From the NCBI GenBank assembly GCA_030431825.1, contig JAUIIJ010000014.1, positions 1 through 64,000 on the forward strand: 64,000 bases of DNA, read 5' to 3'. Origin of the DNA: Alphaproteobacteria bacterium (GTDB lineage: Bacteria > Pseudomonadota > Alphaproteobacteria > Rhodobacterales > Rhodobacteraceae). Below are positions 1 to 8,944 of this stretch, piece by piece; position 1 is the stretch's first letter, and each line of letters opens with the position of its first letter. A program made the position numbers and the translations under genes. The notes beneath the pieces are model-generated. The model was not told where the DNA came from. It did no database searches and saw only the letters and a program-made list of their open reading frames with translations.

Positions 1-122
1 CGGACGATCGAGAAATTTGAGGGCTCCGCGCCCGGCGCGCTTGCGCCAGACGGGGAACCAGAATACCCAAATCCAACCCGCAGACTCGCGTTATGAATGA
101 GGGAGCCTTAGGGGGCAGGTCA
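1..122 (+). mobile_element. IS3-family element, 3' (right-end) remnant: C-terminal tail of OrfB plus terminal sequence
   Basis: Nt 1-96 translate in frame to RTIEKFEGSAPGALAPDGEPEYPNPTRRLAL*, aligning with the OrfB tail at 5790-5894 ([31 protein letters not shown]). Both are followed by the near-identical end GAATGAGGGAGCCT(TA/CG)GGG(G/C)GGCAGGTCA. Confidence 0.75.
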
Positions 123-330
123 CCTGCAAGCGGGCCTTGCCGTGCAGCAGACCCTTCGCGGGTGGTGGTGAACGCGTCTCTCGTCGCGCTCATGCCCGTC
201 GCGCCTGCTGTTGCCCGACGAGTTCGACGAGACGCGCCCAGCGACCCCCAAAAAATCGCGCGCTGATGGGCGTCTCCGTGTCTTGGGCATCATCATGCCC
301 GCGAAGGCGAACCCCGCGTTAGACCCGCGC

Positions 331-882
331 TCATGCGGATTCGCGCGAAATGACGGCTTGGAGATCGGCAGTCACGTCTTGGACACCCGCGGCGTCCCAA
401 ATGTCGTCACGTAGCAAGAACCGATAGCTATTGGTGTGCTTGGTGAACTTGGAGCGGTCCCGCACAACCGATGATGGGATCAAAGCGGCTCGCGTCACAC
501 CAAATTCAGCGTTCAGCAATACACCTGCCAAAACATCGAACCCGGCCAAGTCTCGAATAGCAGACAGTTGGCGGGATGTGTTGTGCTGGTGCAGCCTCCT
601 GCCTTTGATCTGAAAGCGGGTGCCTTCCGCGTCCGTCGCATCGTAGCCTTTGACGGAATTTGCTGCTTGCTCCCACCCAAAGGCGCGGCAGAACAGCCAT
701 TCGGCATAGTCTCCCGTTGGGTTGTTTGCGCTACGTATAACTCCGCGCGCACGCAATTCGTCGAGAATCCCAGTATGGGCCTTGAGTAAATCGGAAACTG
801 AAAGCGTGGCGTAGTCCATATCGCCAGCGTAAGGGCCAATCATGCGAATGTCATTCCGCATCCTCATGCTAGTCCCCCGCAA
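331..882 (-). CDS. Hypothetical protein with PD-(D/E)XK-nuclease-like motif (GYDATDAEGTRFQIKGRR)
   Basis: 183-aa ORF starting 10 bp after the stop of the upstream minus-strand ORF. Contains E...D-x(n)-QIK motif typical of restriction-fold proteins. Confidence 0.6.
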   Translation of the reverse strand: MRGTSMRMRNDIRMIGPYAGDMDYATLSVSDLLKAHTGILDELRARGVIRSANNPTGDYAEWLFCRAFGWEQAANSVKGYDATDAEGTRFQIKGRRLHQHNTSRQLSAIRDLAGFDVLAGVLLNAEFGVTRAALIPSSVVRDRSKFTKHTNSYRFLLRDDIWDAAGVQDVTADLQAVISRESA

Positions 883-891
883 CCGCTGTTT

Positions 892-1614
892 TCAGTCTTT
901 GGTCGATGCCTTTGCTGACTGAAAACGCCAAATGGCATAGTCAAGGTGCAGGGGCGTCCATCGGTGCCCGCGCTGGCAAAGATCCCGCGCAGCCAACCGG
1001 ACGAGAATTGCCGCCTGACGCGGTTGTGGTATTGCGTCCAACTTCAAGGCGTTCCCAACGTATCGCTGCACCATGCGGTCGGGCTTTATTAGGTTATCGT
1101 CACCCGCTAGCATCATGAAATAGTCGAACGCGATACCGCTCGATTGGCCTGGCAAGCCCAAGATTATCGCCTCTGCATATTCCCGGCGGTTTTGCTCGAA
1201 GTCGTCAAAAGTGTTGATACCGGCCTCGGTCAACGCGCGGCAGTAAAGCAGGACCGCTGCGGCCTTGAGGATACCAGATCGCGACGACGTGCGCTGCCTA
1301 TTCTGGAACACGGTATCGGCCATCCCTTCGATTCCAAGAGTGTCGAACAGAGCCACCAGATCACATATCCCGTGTCCACCGGCCCCTCTTGACTCACGCG
1401 ATGAAGCATAACGGGGCCAGTCAGCGTATTCACACAAATTCGCGACCACCTTCTGTGTGCTCGTGTATCGAACTCCAATCGAAAAAACCGCATCGACGAC
1501 GCACAGCGGCAATGATGCGTAGCGGTATTCGTCCGCTAGCGCCGGAGCCATGAGCCCCGATTGTTCGATGTAATCGGCCAGTTTCGAAACTGGCGACGTG
1601 CTGATCAATTCCAA
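892..1614 (-). CDS. Hypothetical protein with helix-hairpin-helix/HhH-GPD-like segment (ILGLPGQSSGIAFDYFMMLAGDDNLIKPDRMVQRYV)
   Basis: 240-aa ORF. The segment resembles the LPGxG..A....LAG....KPDxxVxR pattern of HhH-GPD glycosylases. Apparent operon with the downstream ORF. Confidence 0.55.
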   Translation of the reverse strand: MELISTSPVSKLADYIEQSGLMAPALADEYRYASLPLCVVDAVFSIGVRYTSTQKVVANLCEYADWPRYASSRESRGAGGHGICDLVALFDTLGIEGMADTVFQNRQRTSSRSGILKAAAVLLYCRALTEAGINTFDDFEQNRREYAEAIILGLPGQSSGIAFDYFMMLAGDDNLIKPDRMVQRYVGNALKLDAIPQPRQAAILVRLAARDLCQRGHRWTPLHLDYAIWRFQSAKASTKD

Positions 1615-1630
1615 CCCTGTCGCAATTTGT

Positions 1631-1697
1631 AGACGATAAGTGACGCAAGAAGCGCATCCATCCTACTGACAGTCAATAGTAATGTCACTGATCGTCT
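1631..1697. promoter_or_regulatory. Candidate operator: inverted pair AGACGATAAGTGAC (1631-1644) / GTCACTGATCGTCT (1684-1697)
   Basis: Reverse complement of the first copy is GTCACTTATCGTCT, 13/14 identical to the second. Lies between the divergent HhH-like gene and the XRE gene. CGTCTGTAGACG at 1693-1704 is itself an inverted repeat. Confidence 0.5.
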
Positions 1698-1733
1698 GTA
1701 GACGCATTGGCGACATGCGCCGTCTTTAGCAGC

Positions 1734-1952
1734 ATGGAAATTCGTGCCCGCTTAAGTCTTAACATGCGCCGTTTGCGCCAGTCGAAAGGCTGGTCGCAAG
1801 AGGAGTTTGCGCATGGAGCGGGCCTGCATCGGACCTATGTCAGTGATCTGGAACGCGGTGCTCGTAACCCTACGATCACAGTCGTTGACAAGCTGGCCAT
1901 TGCCTTAGGCGTAAACGTCGGCGCGCTGCTCGACGAGTTGGAAGAAAGATAA
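1734..1952 (+). CDS. XRE-family HTH transcriptional regulator (restriction C-protein-like size)
   Basis: MEIRARLSLNMRRLRQSKGWSQEEFAHGAGLHRTYVSDLERGARNPTITVVDKLAIALGVNVGALL: classic HTH_3 domain. The ORF also has an upstream ATG at 1707. Confidence 0.85.
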   Translation: MEIRARLSLNMRRLRQSKGWSQEEFAHGAGLHRTYVSDLERGARNPTITVVDKLAIALGVNVGALLDELEER

Positions 1953-2083
1953 TTTGCAACCCTGCCCATGACATCCACAAAGGGACGGATTCGCTGCGTC
2001 TGTCGTCGAGGTCGTCGCAAAATCGCACAAGCGATGATCTGTCAGACAAAGGCTGCTTATAGGAGTTCTTCTGGTGCGCAGCG

Positions 2084-2944
2084 TCAGGCAAGCGTGACAA
2101 GTTCACGGAAGTCGGTCTCGCGGATGATGCGAAGTGGCTGACCTGCGGAAACCAGTCCCTCCGCCTTTCGATGCTTCGATGACTTGTCGTGCCCGGCCAG
2201 CTTGGTCACGTCCATGTCACCAACGACTAGCATGGTCGTCTTCTTGGTGACACTGTTAGCGACGGTGCATCCGACAGAGGCGGCAAGGTCCGCAGCCTCG
2301 CGACGCGGTATTTCAAGTGCACCCGTGAAGACGATCACCTCACCTGCAAAAGGTCCATCGGGATTTCCGTCGCGTTTGATTGAAGCGGAACCGCTCGACG
2401 AGGGGTCAATGGGTTGAAGCACTCGTTTCTGTATCGCGTCGAGGTCGAAACCGCTTTCCTGCATAGCGGCGAGCATGACGTGTCCCGCAGCTTTGGCGTC
2501 CTCCAAAGCGTTGTGATGCTCGAAGGTGTAACCGATCATCTTGCAGACATTCGCAAGGCCGTAGCCCGAGCGCGCGCATTCCGCCCATGTGCGACGAGCA
2601 ACGCGAGCAGAGTCGAGCCACGAACAGGTGGGCGCTGTGATCGACCACCGCGCCGCCGCTTGGTGCATCGCGACGCGGTCGAAATGCGTGTGGGTCACGA
2701 CAACCTGTCCCCCCAAGAAGCGGTCGATCTCGGATACTATATCCCGGAACGTCGGCGCGCCTTGCACGTCCGACTCCTGAATGCCGTGGATCGAGATATT
2801 GACCGGGTCGAAGAAGTCGTCCGGGTCGATCAGCGAATACCACTCCGACGCGAGCGCACCGTCCTCAAAGGCAGCGACGCCGATTGAGCAGAGTGACGCC
2901 ATGTCGGCATTGGCGGTTTCAACGTCGATGGCAACGAATTTCAT
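2084..2944 (-). CDS. DnaQ-like 3'-5' exonuclease (DEDDh) with C-terminal BRCT domain
   Basis: N-terminal FVAIDVETAN...SIGVAAFEDG...HHNALEDAKAAG (Exo motifs) and C-terminal FAGEVIVFTGALEIPRREAADLAASVGCTVANSVTKKTTMLVVGD (BRCT). Confidence 0.85.
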   Translation of the reverse strand: MKFVAIDVETANADMASLCSIGVAAFEDGALASEWYSLIDPDDFFDPVNISIHGIQESDVQGAPTFRDIVSEIDRFLGGQVVVTHTHFDRVAMHQAAARWSITAPTCSWLDSARVARRTWAECARSGYGLANVCKMIGYTFEHHNALEDAKAAGHVMLAAMQESGFDLDAIQKRVLQPIDPSSSGSASIKRDGNPDGPFAGEVIVFTGALEIPRREAADLAASVGCTVANSVTKKTTMLVVGDMDVTKLAGHDKSSKHRKAEGLVSAGQPLRIIRETDFRELVTLA

Positions 2945-3001
2945 GGGAACCTCAAACAGTCTTACTTTCTATTTATCTGAGGGCATGACAGGAGTCACCG
3001 T

Positions 3002-3559
3002 TTAGAAAGGTACGTCGTCTTCGGAGCACTTCGAGGGGTACTCCCCATCTGCCTTAGGTTCCTCGCCATCGGTGGCTAAGTCCTTTTCAATCATCCGCTC
3101 AAGCGCCTTGCCATAGGCTGGCATCCTCCACGACTTCTCGCCCGCCTCTTTGCCGCGCTCTTCCTGAATGACGTTAATCGGGCTTTTCGGATGCAGCCCA
3201 ATCAAATGGCCCTCGTGGCGTCGCACGCCGCCCGACTTGTTCGACCGCGGCCGCGTCTTCGGTAGATCGTAGAATGCTCGAACCTTTTCCCAATCGTCAG
3301 GGTCAAGCACTTCTTGGAAGAAGTGAAACCGTTCGTCGACTGTGAGTGGGCTGGCTTCCTCGTCGAACAGAAACACACGCCCCTCGGAATCGACGGTGAC
3401 GTTGCGCATGTGCTTCTCGCGGAAGTTGGGTGTCTTGTAGCGTGGCGATTTAATGAACTCGGACTTCATGCACTCAACGTTGAACAACCGCCGCTTCGCG
3501 GTCAAGCGCCTGATGCGAAATGCAAATAGGTGGGATTGGTCGAACTGCCCACGTTGCAA
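3002..3559 (-). CDS. Hypothetical protein (start may be internal Met, MKSEFIKSPRYK...)
   Basis: 185-aa ORF, no recognised family. Confidence 0.45.
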   Translation of the reverse strand: MQRGQFDQSHLFAFRIRRLTAKRRLFNVECMKSEFIKSPRYKTPNFREKHMRNVTVDSEGRVFLFDEEASPLTVDERFHFFQEVLDPDDWEKVRAFYDLPKTRPRSNKSGGVRRHEGHLIGLHPKSPINVIQEERGKEAGEKSWRMPAYGKALERMIEKDLATDGEEPKADGEYPSKCSEDDVPF

Positions 3560-3581
3560 AATCGTTGCAAAAACGAAAAAA

Positions 3582-3601
3582 GGCGATCCCGAAGGATCGC
3601 C
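3582..3601 (-). terminator. Rho-independent terminator downstream of tRNA-Asn
   Basis: Perfect 8-bp stem GGCGATCC-CGAA-GGATCGCC, followed on the minus strand by a T-run (AAAAAA at 3577-3581 on +). Confidence 0.8.
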
Positions 3602-3629
3602 ATTTTTACTTTACAACCAAGTGATTGTT

Positions 3630-3704
3630 TGGCTCCGGCGGTAGGGATCGAACCTACGACCAATTGATTAACAGTCAACTGCTCTACCGCTGAGCTACGC
3701 CGGA
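3630..3704 (-). tRNA. tRNA-Asn (anticodon GTT), encoded CCA
   Basis: Minus strand reads TCCGGCGTAGCTCAGCGGTAGAGCAGTTGACTGTTAATCAATTGGTCGTAGGTTCGATCCCTACCGCCGGAGCCA: complete cloverleaf with CTGTTAA anticodon loop and TTCGATCC T-loop. Confidence 0.96.
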
Positions 3705-4089
3705 ACGGTGCGGCGCATATATCAATCGTCAAATAGGTCGTCCAGTGGTATTTTGACGAAAATCGGCTATTTTATTTTTTTGCGCGGCCTAGGATCAGGA
3801 CTTCGGTAACGGGGGTGTCCCAGTCAAGCCGTTTCGCGCAAGACAATTGATCCGCCATAGCGGTTCCTTTGGTTTTTTGGGTGCCTGCCCTGGCTTCTGT
3901 CGCGGCTTTCGGCTGAGATCCTTGGGGTACATGCTTCGGTTCGTGGTCAGCGCGGCGGCTGCCAACATGATGCGGGTTCGATGTAATTCCGATGTGCCGA
4001 TCTCATAGGCGTGCTTGACTTCTGTCGGCGACAGTCCTGACCACGGCATCATCGGAACCACGTCCCTGCGGGACCTCGACAGCCTGCGA

Positions 4090-5163
4090 TCAAGCAGGCA
4101 ACGGGTGGCGGGTCATCCGGTCAGGCAAGGTCGGCGCGGCATCCGGCTGGAAGGTCGTGTTATCGATCCAAAGCCGGTGAAGTATAACAGCAATGCGGCG
4201 TGCGAGGGCGACCATCGCAATCTTCCGACCGCGCCGCTGCGCAAGCTGGGCTCCCCACGTTCTCAACCATGTCGATCGGCCACGGTTCATCATGACGGTT
4301 GCTGCCTGGCACAATGCGCGCCTCAGATTGACGTCACCAGCTTTGGTGATGCCGCCTGACACGTCCCGTTCACCGGACTGGTTGCGTGATGGTGTCAGGC
4401 CAACCCAGGGGCCAACCCTCTTTGAAGATCGAAAGCGTGTCGGATCATCGACAGCCGCACGGAAAGTCAGTGCGACGACGGCACCGATCCCCGGCATTGT
4501 CATCAAACGGTGGCACACTGGATCGTCCTGAGCGAGCTGACGCACCTGTTTCTCAAGTGCTGCCAGTTCCTGTCGCAACGTTTCTCTCGCGCGCAGCATT
4601 GGTGCCGTTGCTGTTTCCAGCATGGGGTTACCTTCCGCCAGCTCCTGTATGCGAGCCTCGAACCTGCCGCGGGAGATCGCACCGACCTTGAGGCCAAAAT
4701 TCCGCAGCAGTCCGCGCAGCGACATTTCCAGCGCGATCATGTTCTGTTGGATAGCCTTTCGAGCGCCGGGAACCGCCCGGGTTTCCTGAGCAGAGACGGA
4801 TTTACAGTGGACCGGGCGGAACCAGCCCAGATGAAGCAGGCGTGCAATCCCTTCTGCATCGCGCCGAGCCGTCTTGATCGGCATCGCCTTCAGCGCTCCT
4901 TTCACCTGGCGCGTTTCCATGAGCACCGCATCCAAGCCAGTTTCAGTCAGCCCTCGATGCAGCCATTGCGACAGTGGCCCGGCTTCCAGGCCAATTGCTG
5001 CGATGCAGCCGTCAAGTTCGTCCAACCAGCGCGCCAAAGCTTCGGGTGCACTTTCAGTCTCCCCCTCTTTGACGATCTTACCATGCTCGCTGACCACGCA
5101 GACTGCAGTCTTCGCCAACGACACATCCAATCCAACAAACAACTTCATCCCGTTCTCCTCCAT
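4090..5163 (-). CDS. IS110-family transposase (DEDD-type)
   Basis: MKLFVGLDVSLAKTAVCVVSEHGKIVKEG... and PGIGAVVALTFRAAVDDPTRFRSSKRVGPWVGLTPSRNQSGERDVSGGITKAGDVNLRRAL, the characteristic IS110 N- and C-terminal domains. Confidence 0.92.
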   Translation of the reverse strand: MEENGMKLFVGLDVSLAKTAVCVVSEHGKIVKEGETESAPEALARWLDELDGCIAAIGLEAGPLSQWLHRGLTETGLDAVLMETRQVKGALKAMPIKTARRDAEGIARLLHLGWFRPVHCKSVSAQETRAVPGARKAIQQNMIALEMSLRGLLRNFGLKVGAISRGRFEARIQELAEGNPMLETATAPMLRARETLRQELAALEKQVRQLAQDDPVCHRLMTMPGIGAVVALTFRAAVDDPTRFRSSKRVGPWVGLTPSRNQSGERDVSGGITKAGDVNLRRALCQAATVMMNRGRSTWLRTWGAQLAQRRGRKIAMVALARRIAVILHRLWIDNTTFQPDAAPTLPDRMTRHPLPA

Positions 5164-5289
5164 CTGGGTTCAATACGGGAATGGCGACAGCGCAGCGCTG
5201 ATCTGACAAGTGGCAACGGCGGCGCGTGACGCAGGCCCCGTTACAGCATCTCATAGCCAGTAGATGACGAGTGCTGCGAGTGCTCTGAG

Positions 5290-5920
5290 TTACCCCCCGA
5301 AATTCGGACACTGACATAAGCTACGATTTGCAGTCTGCTGATCTTCGACGAGAAGTAGATCAGAGATGTCGAAACGGAAGCAGCACGCGCCTGAGTTCAA
5401 GGCCAAGGTCGCGCTGGAAGCCCTGAAGGGCGAGGAGACGGCCGCCGAGTTGGCAAGCCGGTTCGGGGTGCATCTTGAACCGACAGGACATGCAAAGCAT
5501 GGCCATAAACTATAAACAGCGCTTCTGCCCGACGTGCCACGACATCCAGTTCACAAGTCGAGCGATCCTGAAGTGGGCCAACGACAACGGTGTCGAAGGG
5601 CATTACATCGATCCCGGCAAACCACAGCAGAATGTCTTTGGCGAGTCATTCAACGGCAGCCTGCGCGATGAACTTCTGAACGACGAGATGTTCGACACCC
5701 TTGAAGACGCCCGACGAAAGCTGACGCCCTGGCGATACGACTATAACAAGGTCAGGCCGCACTCATCGCTCGGGAACCGAACGCCCGCGAAAGCGCGCCG
5801 AACGCTTGAGTTAAATGAGGACTCCGCGCCCGGCGTGCTTGGTCAAACCGAAACCCAAGAATATGAAAACCAGACCTGCAGAGTCTCGTTCTGAATGAGG
5901 GAGCCTCGGGCGGCAGGTCA
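5290..5920 (+). mobile_element. IS3-family element, internally deleted or chimeric remnant (OrfA start fused to OrfB 3' end)
   Basis: OrfA fragment 5366-5515 ([36 protein letters not shown], then out of homology). OrfB C-terminal part 5475-5894 ([48 protein letters not shown]...). Right end at ~5920 matches the window-start remnant. Confidence 0.8.
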
Positions 5921-6077
5921 TTGTGAAAAAGGTTCCTCTTGACTGCCTTGCCATATGGGACTGTGATGGGGCTTGCTGTCACCGCAGCGGAAAGCCACTT
6001 CAGGTTCGGCATCAAAAGACCGGGCCGAGCGAGAGAAACAGGGGTGAACTACGATTGCCGCCGGCCAGGCATCGATC

Positions 6078-7043
6078 TTGCTCCTGTGTTCGGGAGGAGC
6101 GACGTCAATGATGTGTCTGGACGAATGGGACGAGACCATTCTAAGCAATTGCGGCCGCTTCCACACCGAACCCAAACGCGGCACGCGCAAGCAAATCGGA
6201 AATTTCGTCAAGCGCGCCCGGCTCGGAGTGGATATTGCCGAGATCGAGTGCACGATCGAACATATCCATCGCTCGCGTCTTGGTATCCGTCGCGACGATC
6301 AGGAATACATGTTCCTGCTGTATCAGAAAACCGGTGAGACCGCGGTGTCGCACAACCAGCGGGAAGAGGTCCTGACGTCTGGCGAATGTCTCCTGCTGGA
6401 TTCGACCAAAACCGCGATGATGGCGTTCAGCGGGCGGCATGCCAGCTTCTTTTCCGTGCATCTTCCGCGTGGGCTGTTCCTTGACGGGCGGGGCTCCTTT
6501 CCCGTGGCCGGGCGCAAGATCGGCGCCGGGCACGTGCTGCATGGCAGCCTGAACACGGTTCTGTTCGCGAAGGATACACAAGCCGAAACCGGTTTTTCTG
6601 CCGACTACCTGTTTGATTTCATCCGGATGGTCTTTGGCAGCGAAACCGGCGCGGTCGAAGCGTCGCGCTTTCGAAACCGCGACGACCTGTTTCGATATGT
6701 GCAGGACACGATTGACCGCAAACTGACGGATGCGAGCTTTACCATCGACTGCCTCGCGCGCGATGTCGGCCGGTCCCGGCGGCAACTTCAACGGGATTTC
6801 AGCGAAAACGGAACGAGTTTCACGCACGAGGTACAGCAGCGCCGCCTGATGTTCGTGCGCGCGCGGCTCGAACGGAATGCGCGGTTGGGAACGCGGGCGC
6901 CGATTTCGGAAATCGCCTTTCAATCCGGTTTCAACGACCTGTCGCATTTCAACCGGTTGTTTCGCAAACATCACGGGCTGTCGCCGCGCGAATTCTGTTC
7001 GCAGATCGCGGCCAATCGCGGGAGAGCTGAATCGCAACATTAA
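6078..7043 (+). CDS. AraC-family transcriptional regulator, FeaR-like
   Basis: C-terminal AraC HTH (DASFTIDCLARDVGRSRRQLQRDFSENGTSF...ISEIAFQSGFNDLSHFNRLFRKHHGLSPREF). N-terminal AraC-binding-like domain. Upstream of the amine dehydrogenase genes. Confidence 0.85.
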   Translation: MLLCSGGATSMMCLDEWDETILSNCGRFHTEPKRGTRKQIGNFVKRARLGVDIAEIECTIEHIHRSRLGIRRDDQEYMFLLYQKTGETAVSHNQREEVLTSGECLLLDSTKTAMMAFSGRHASFFSVHLPRGLFLDGRGSFPVAGRKIGAGHVLHGSLNTVLFAKDTQAETGFSADYLFDFIRMVFGSETGAVEASRFRNRDDLFRYVQDTIDRKLTDASFTIDCLARDVGRSRRQLQRDFSENGTSFTHEVQQRRLMFVRARLERNARLGTRAPISEIAFQSGFNDLSHFNRLFRKHHGLSPREFCSQIAANRGRAESQH

Positions 7044-7234
7044 TTTTGGCGCGATCCGCAGTATGCGTGGCGCATGAAACCAAGATTTGTCATCGTCGCC
7101 GTGATTAGGTGCCGTTCGCCGTGGCGAGAACGGCGGTTGCACGGCGGGGGAGTCGGTGGCGTGTCGCAGAAGTCCCGCAGGGCTTGAGCGGTGGAAAGCC
7201 GAGGCGCGCATGTCATATCGTGAGGAGGATTGGT

Positions 7235-8944
7235 TTGAATAGTGTGGAGCATGATCGTTCGGCGCCGGTAGATGGCAGGTCGCATGTCGTCGGCGCGATG
7301 GAGCCGGACCTGAAGGATGTGACCATCCCCCGGTTGTTCCGCGAAACGCTGGACGCGTTCGGCGACCGAGAGGCACTGGTCTTTTCCGAAACCGGCCTGC
7401 GCCTGACCTATCGGCAGTTCGACGAGCGGATCGATCAATGCGCTGCGGGCCTGCTTGCGCTTGGTCTGCAAAAGGGGGATCGCGTCGGAATCTGGTCGCC
7501 GAACCGGTTCGAATGGGTTCTGACACAGTTCGCCACTGCGCGGATCGGCGCGATTCTCGTCAATATCAACCCGGCTTACCGGTTGTCCGAATTGCAGCAC
7601 GCGCTTCACAAGGTGGGGTGCAAGGCGTTGATCGCCGCGCCGGTGTTCAAGAGCTCGAACTATGTCGACATGCTTTGCGAGTTGCTGCCCGAACTCGCGA
7701 GTGCAAAACCCGGTGCCCTGAATGCCGCGAGCCTGCCCGAACTGCGCCACGTCATCGTGATGAGTGCCGATCCGGGGGCAGGCATGATGTCGTTTGACGA
7801 CCTTGCGACACTCGGCGGGGCCGACGAACGCGCACAGCTTGATGCCATCGATGCGACGCTGACACCGCAGGAGCCGATCAATATTCAGTTTACCTCGGGC
7901 ACGACGGGATTGCCCAAGGGCGCGACCCTGTCGCATTTCAACATCGTCAACAACGCGCGGTTCGTGACCGACCGTATCGATATGACAGACGCGGATACCC
8001 TGGTGATCCCGGTACCGTTGTATCACTGTTTCGGGATGGTCATGGGTGTGCTTGGCGCGGTCAGCAAGGGCGCGCGCATCGTCTTTCCCGGCGAAGCCTT
8101 TGATCCGGTACAGACCCTGGATGCGACCGAGGCGGAACGCGCGACCGCGCTCTACGGGGTGCCGACGATGTTCGTGGCGATGCTGCAGGAACTTGGCAAC
8201 CGATCGCGCGACCTGTCGAGTTTGCGGACGGGTATCATGGCGGGTGCACCCTGTCCGATCGAGGTCATGAACCGGGTCGGCAGCGAGATGCACATGTCCG
8301 AGGTCACGATCTGCTATGGCATGACGGAAACGTCGCCGGTGTCATTCCAGAGCTTTACCAACGACCCGGTCGACAAGCGCTGTGAAACCGTGGGGCGTAT
8401 TCATCCGCATCTCGAGGTGAAGCTGATCGACGAGTCGGGCGAGACCGTGGCTGTTGGCGAACGCGGCGAGATTTGCACCAGAGGTTATTCGGTGATGACC
8501 GGGTATTGGGGCGACGAGGAGGCAACCGGAAAGAGCATCCGGGATGGGTGGATGCATACCGGCGATCTGGGTGTGTTCGACGAGCTTGGATTCTGCTCGA
8601 TCGTGGGACGGGTCAAGGACATGATCATTCGAGGCGGCGAGAACATCTTTCCGCGCGAGATCGAGGAATTCCTGATCCGGCATCCCGCTGTCAGCGAGGC
8701 GCAGGTGTTTGGCGTTCCCGATGAAAAGCTCGGCGAGGTCGTCTGCGCGTGGATCATCGAGAAGCCAGGCAGCGCGCTCGCGACCGAGGAGATAAGGGAA
8801 TTCTGCAAGGGGCAGATTGCCCACTACAAAGTGCCCAAACACGTGCGGGTCGTTTCCGAACTGCCAATGACCATCACGGGAAAACCGCAGAAATTCGTCA
8901 TGTCCGAACGCATGCAGGACATGCTGGCCAAAGAAGCGGAATAG
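7235..8944 (+). CDS. AMP-binding acyl-CoA synthetase (FadD-like)
   Basis: FTSGTTGLPKGATLSH, GMTETSPVSFQS, YWGDEEATGKSIRDGWMHTGDLG, GRVKDMIIRGGENIFPREIEEFL motifs. Start chosen as TTG at 7235 after GAGGAGG; ATG at 7298 is the alternative and the ORF opens at 7109. Confidence 0.88.
   Translation: MNSVEHDRSAPVDGRSHVVGAMEPDLKDVTIPRLFRETLDAFGDREALVFSETGLRLTYRQFDERIDQCAAGLLALGLQKGDRVGIWSPNRFEWVLTQFATARIGAILVNINPAYRLSELQHALHKVGCKALIAAPVFKSSNYVDMLCELLPELASAKPGALNAASLPELRHVIVMSADPGAGMMSFDDLATLGGADERAQLDAIDATLTPQEPINIQFTSGTTGLPKGATLSHFNIVNNARFVTDRIDMTDADTLVIPVPLYHCFGMVMGVLGAVSKGARIVFPGEAFDPVQTLDATEAERATALYGVPTMFVAMLQELGNRSRDLSSLRTGIMAGAPCPIEVMNRVGSEMHMSEVTICYGMTETSPVSFQSFTNDPVDKRCETVGRIHPHLEVKLIDESGETVAVGERGEICTRGYSVMTGYWGDEEATGKSIRDGWMHTGDLGVFDELGFCSIVGRVKDMIIRGGENIFPREIEEFLIRHPAVSEAQVFGVPDEKLGEVVCAWIIEKPGSALATEEIREFCKGQIAHYKVPKHVRVVSELPMTITGKPQKFVMSERMQDMLAKEAE

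Noticed and set aside
3795-4061. 88-aa minus-strand ORF downstream of the IS110 transposase
   Set aside because: No recognisable domain. More likely non-coding end sequence of the IS, so not called as a gene.
6141-7526. 461-aa minus-strand ORF opposite the AraC gene
   Set aside because: Antisense shadow ORF. The sense frame has AraC motifs.
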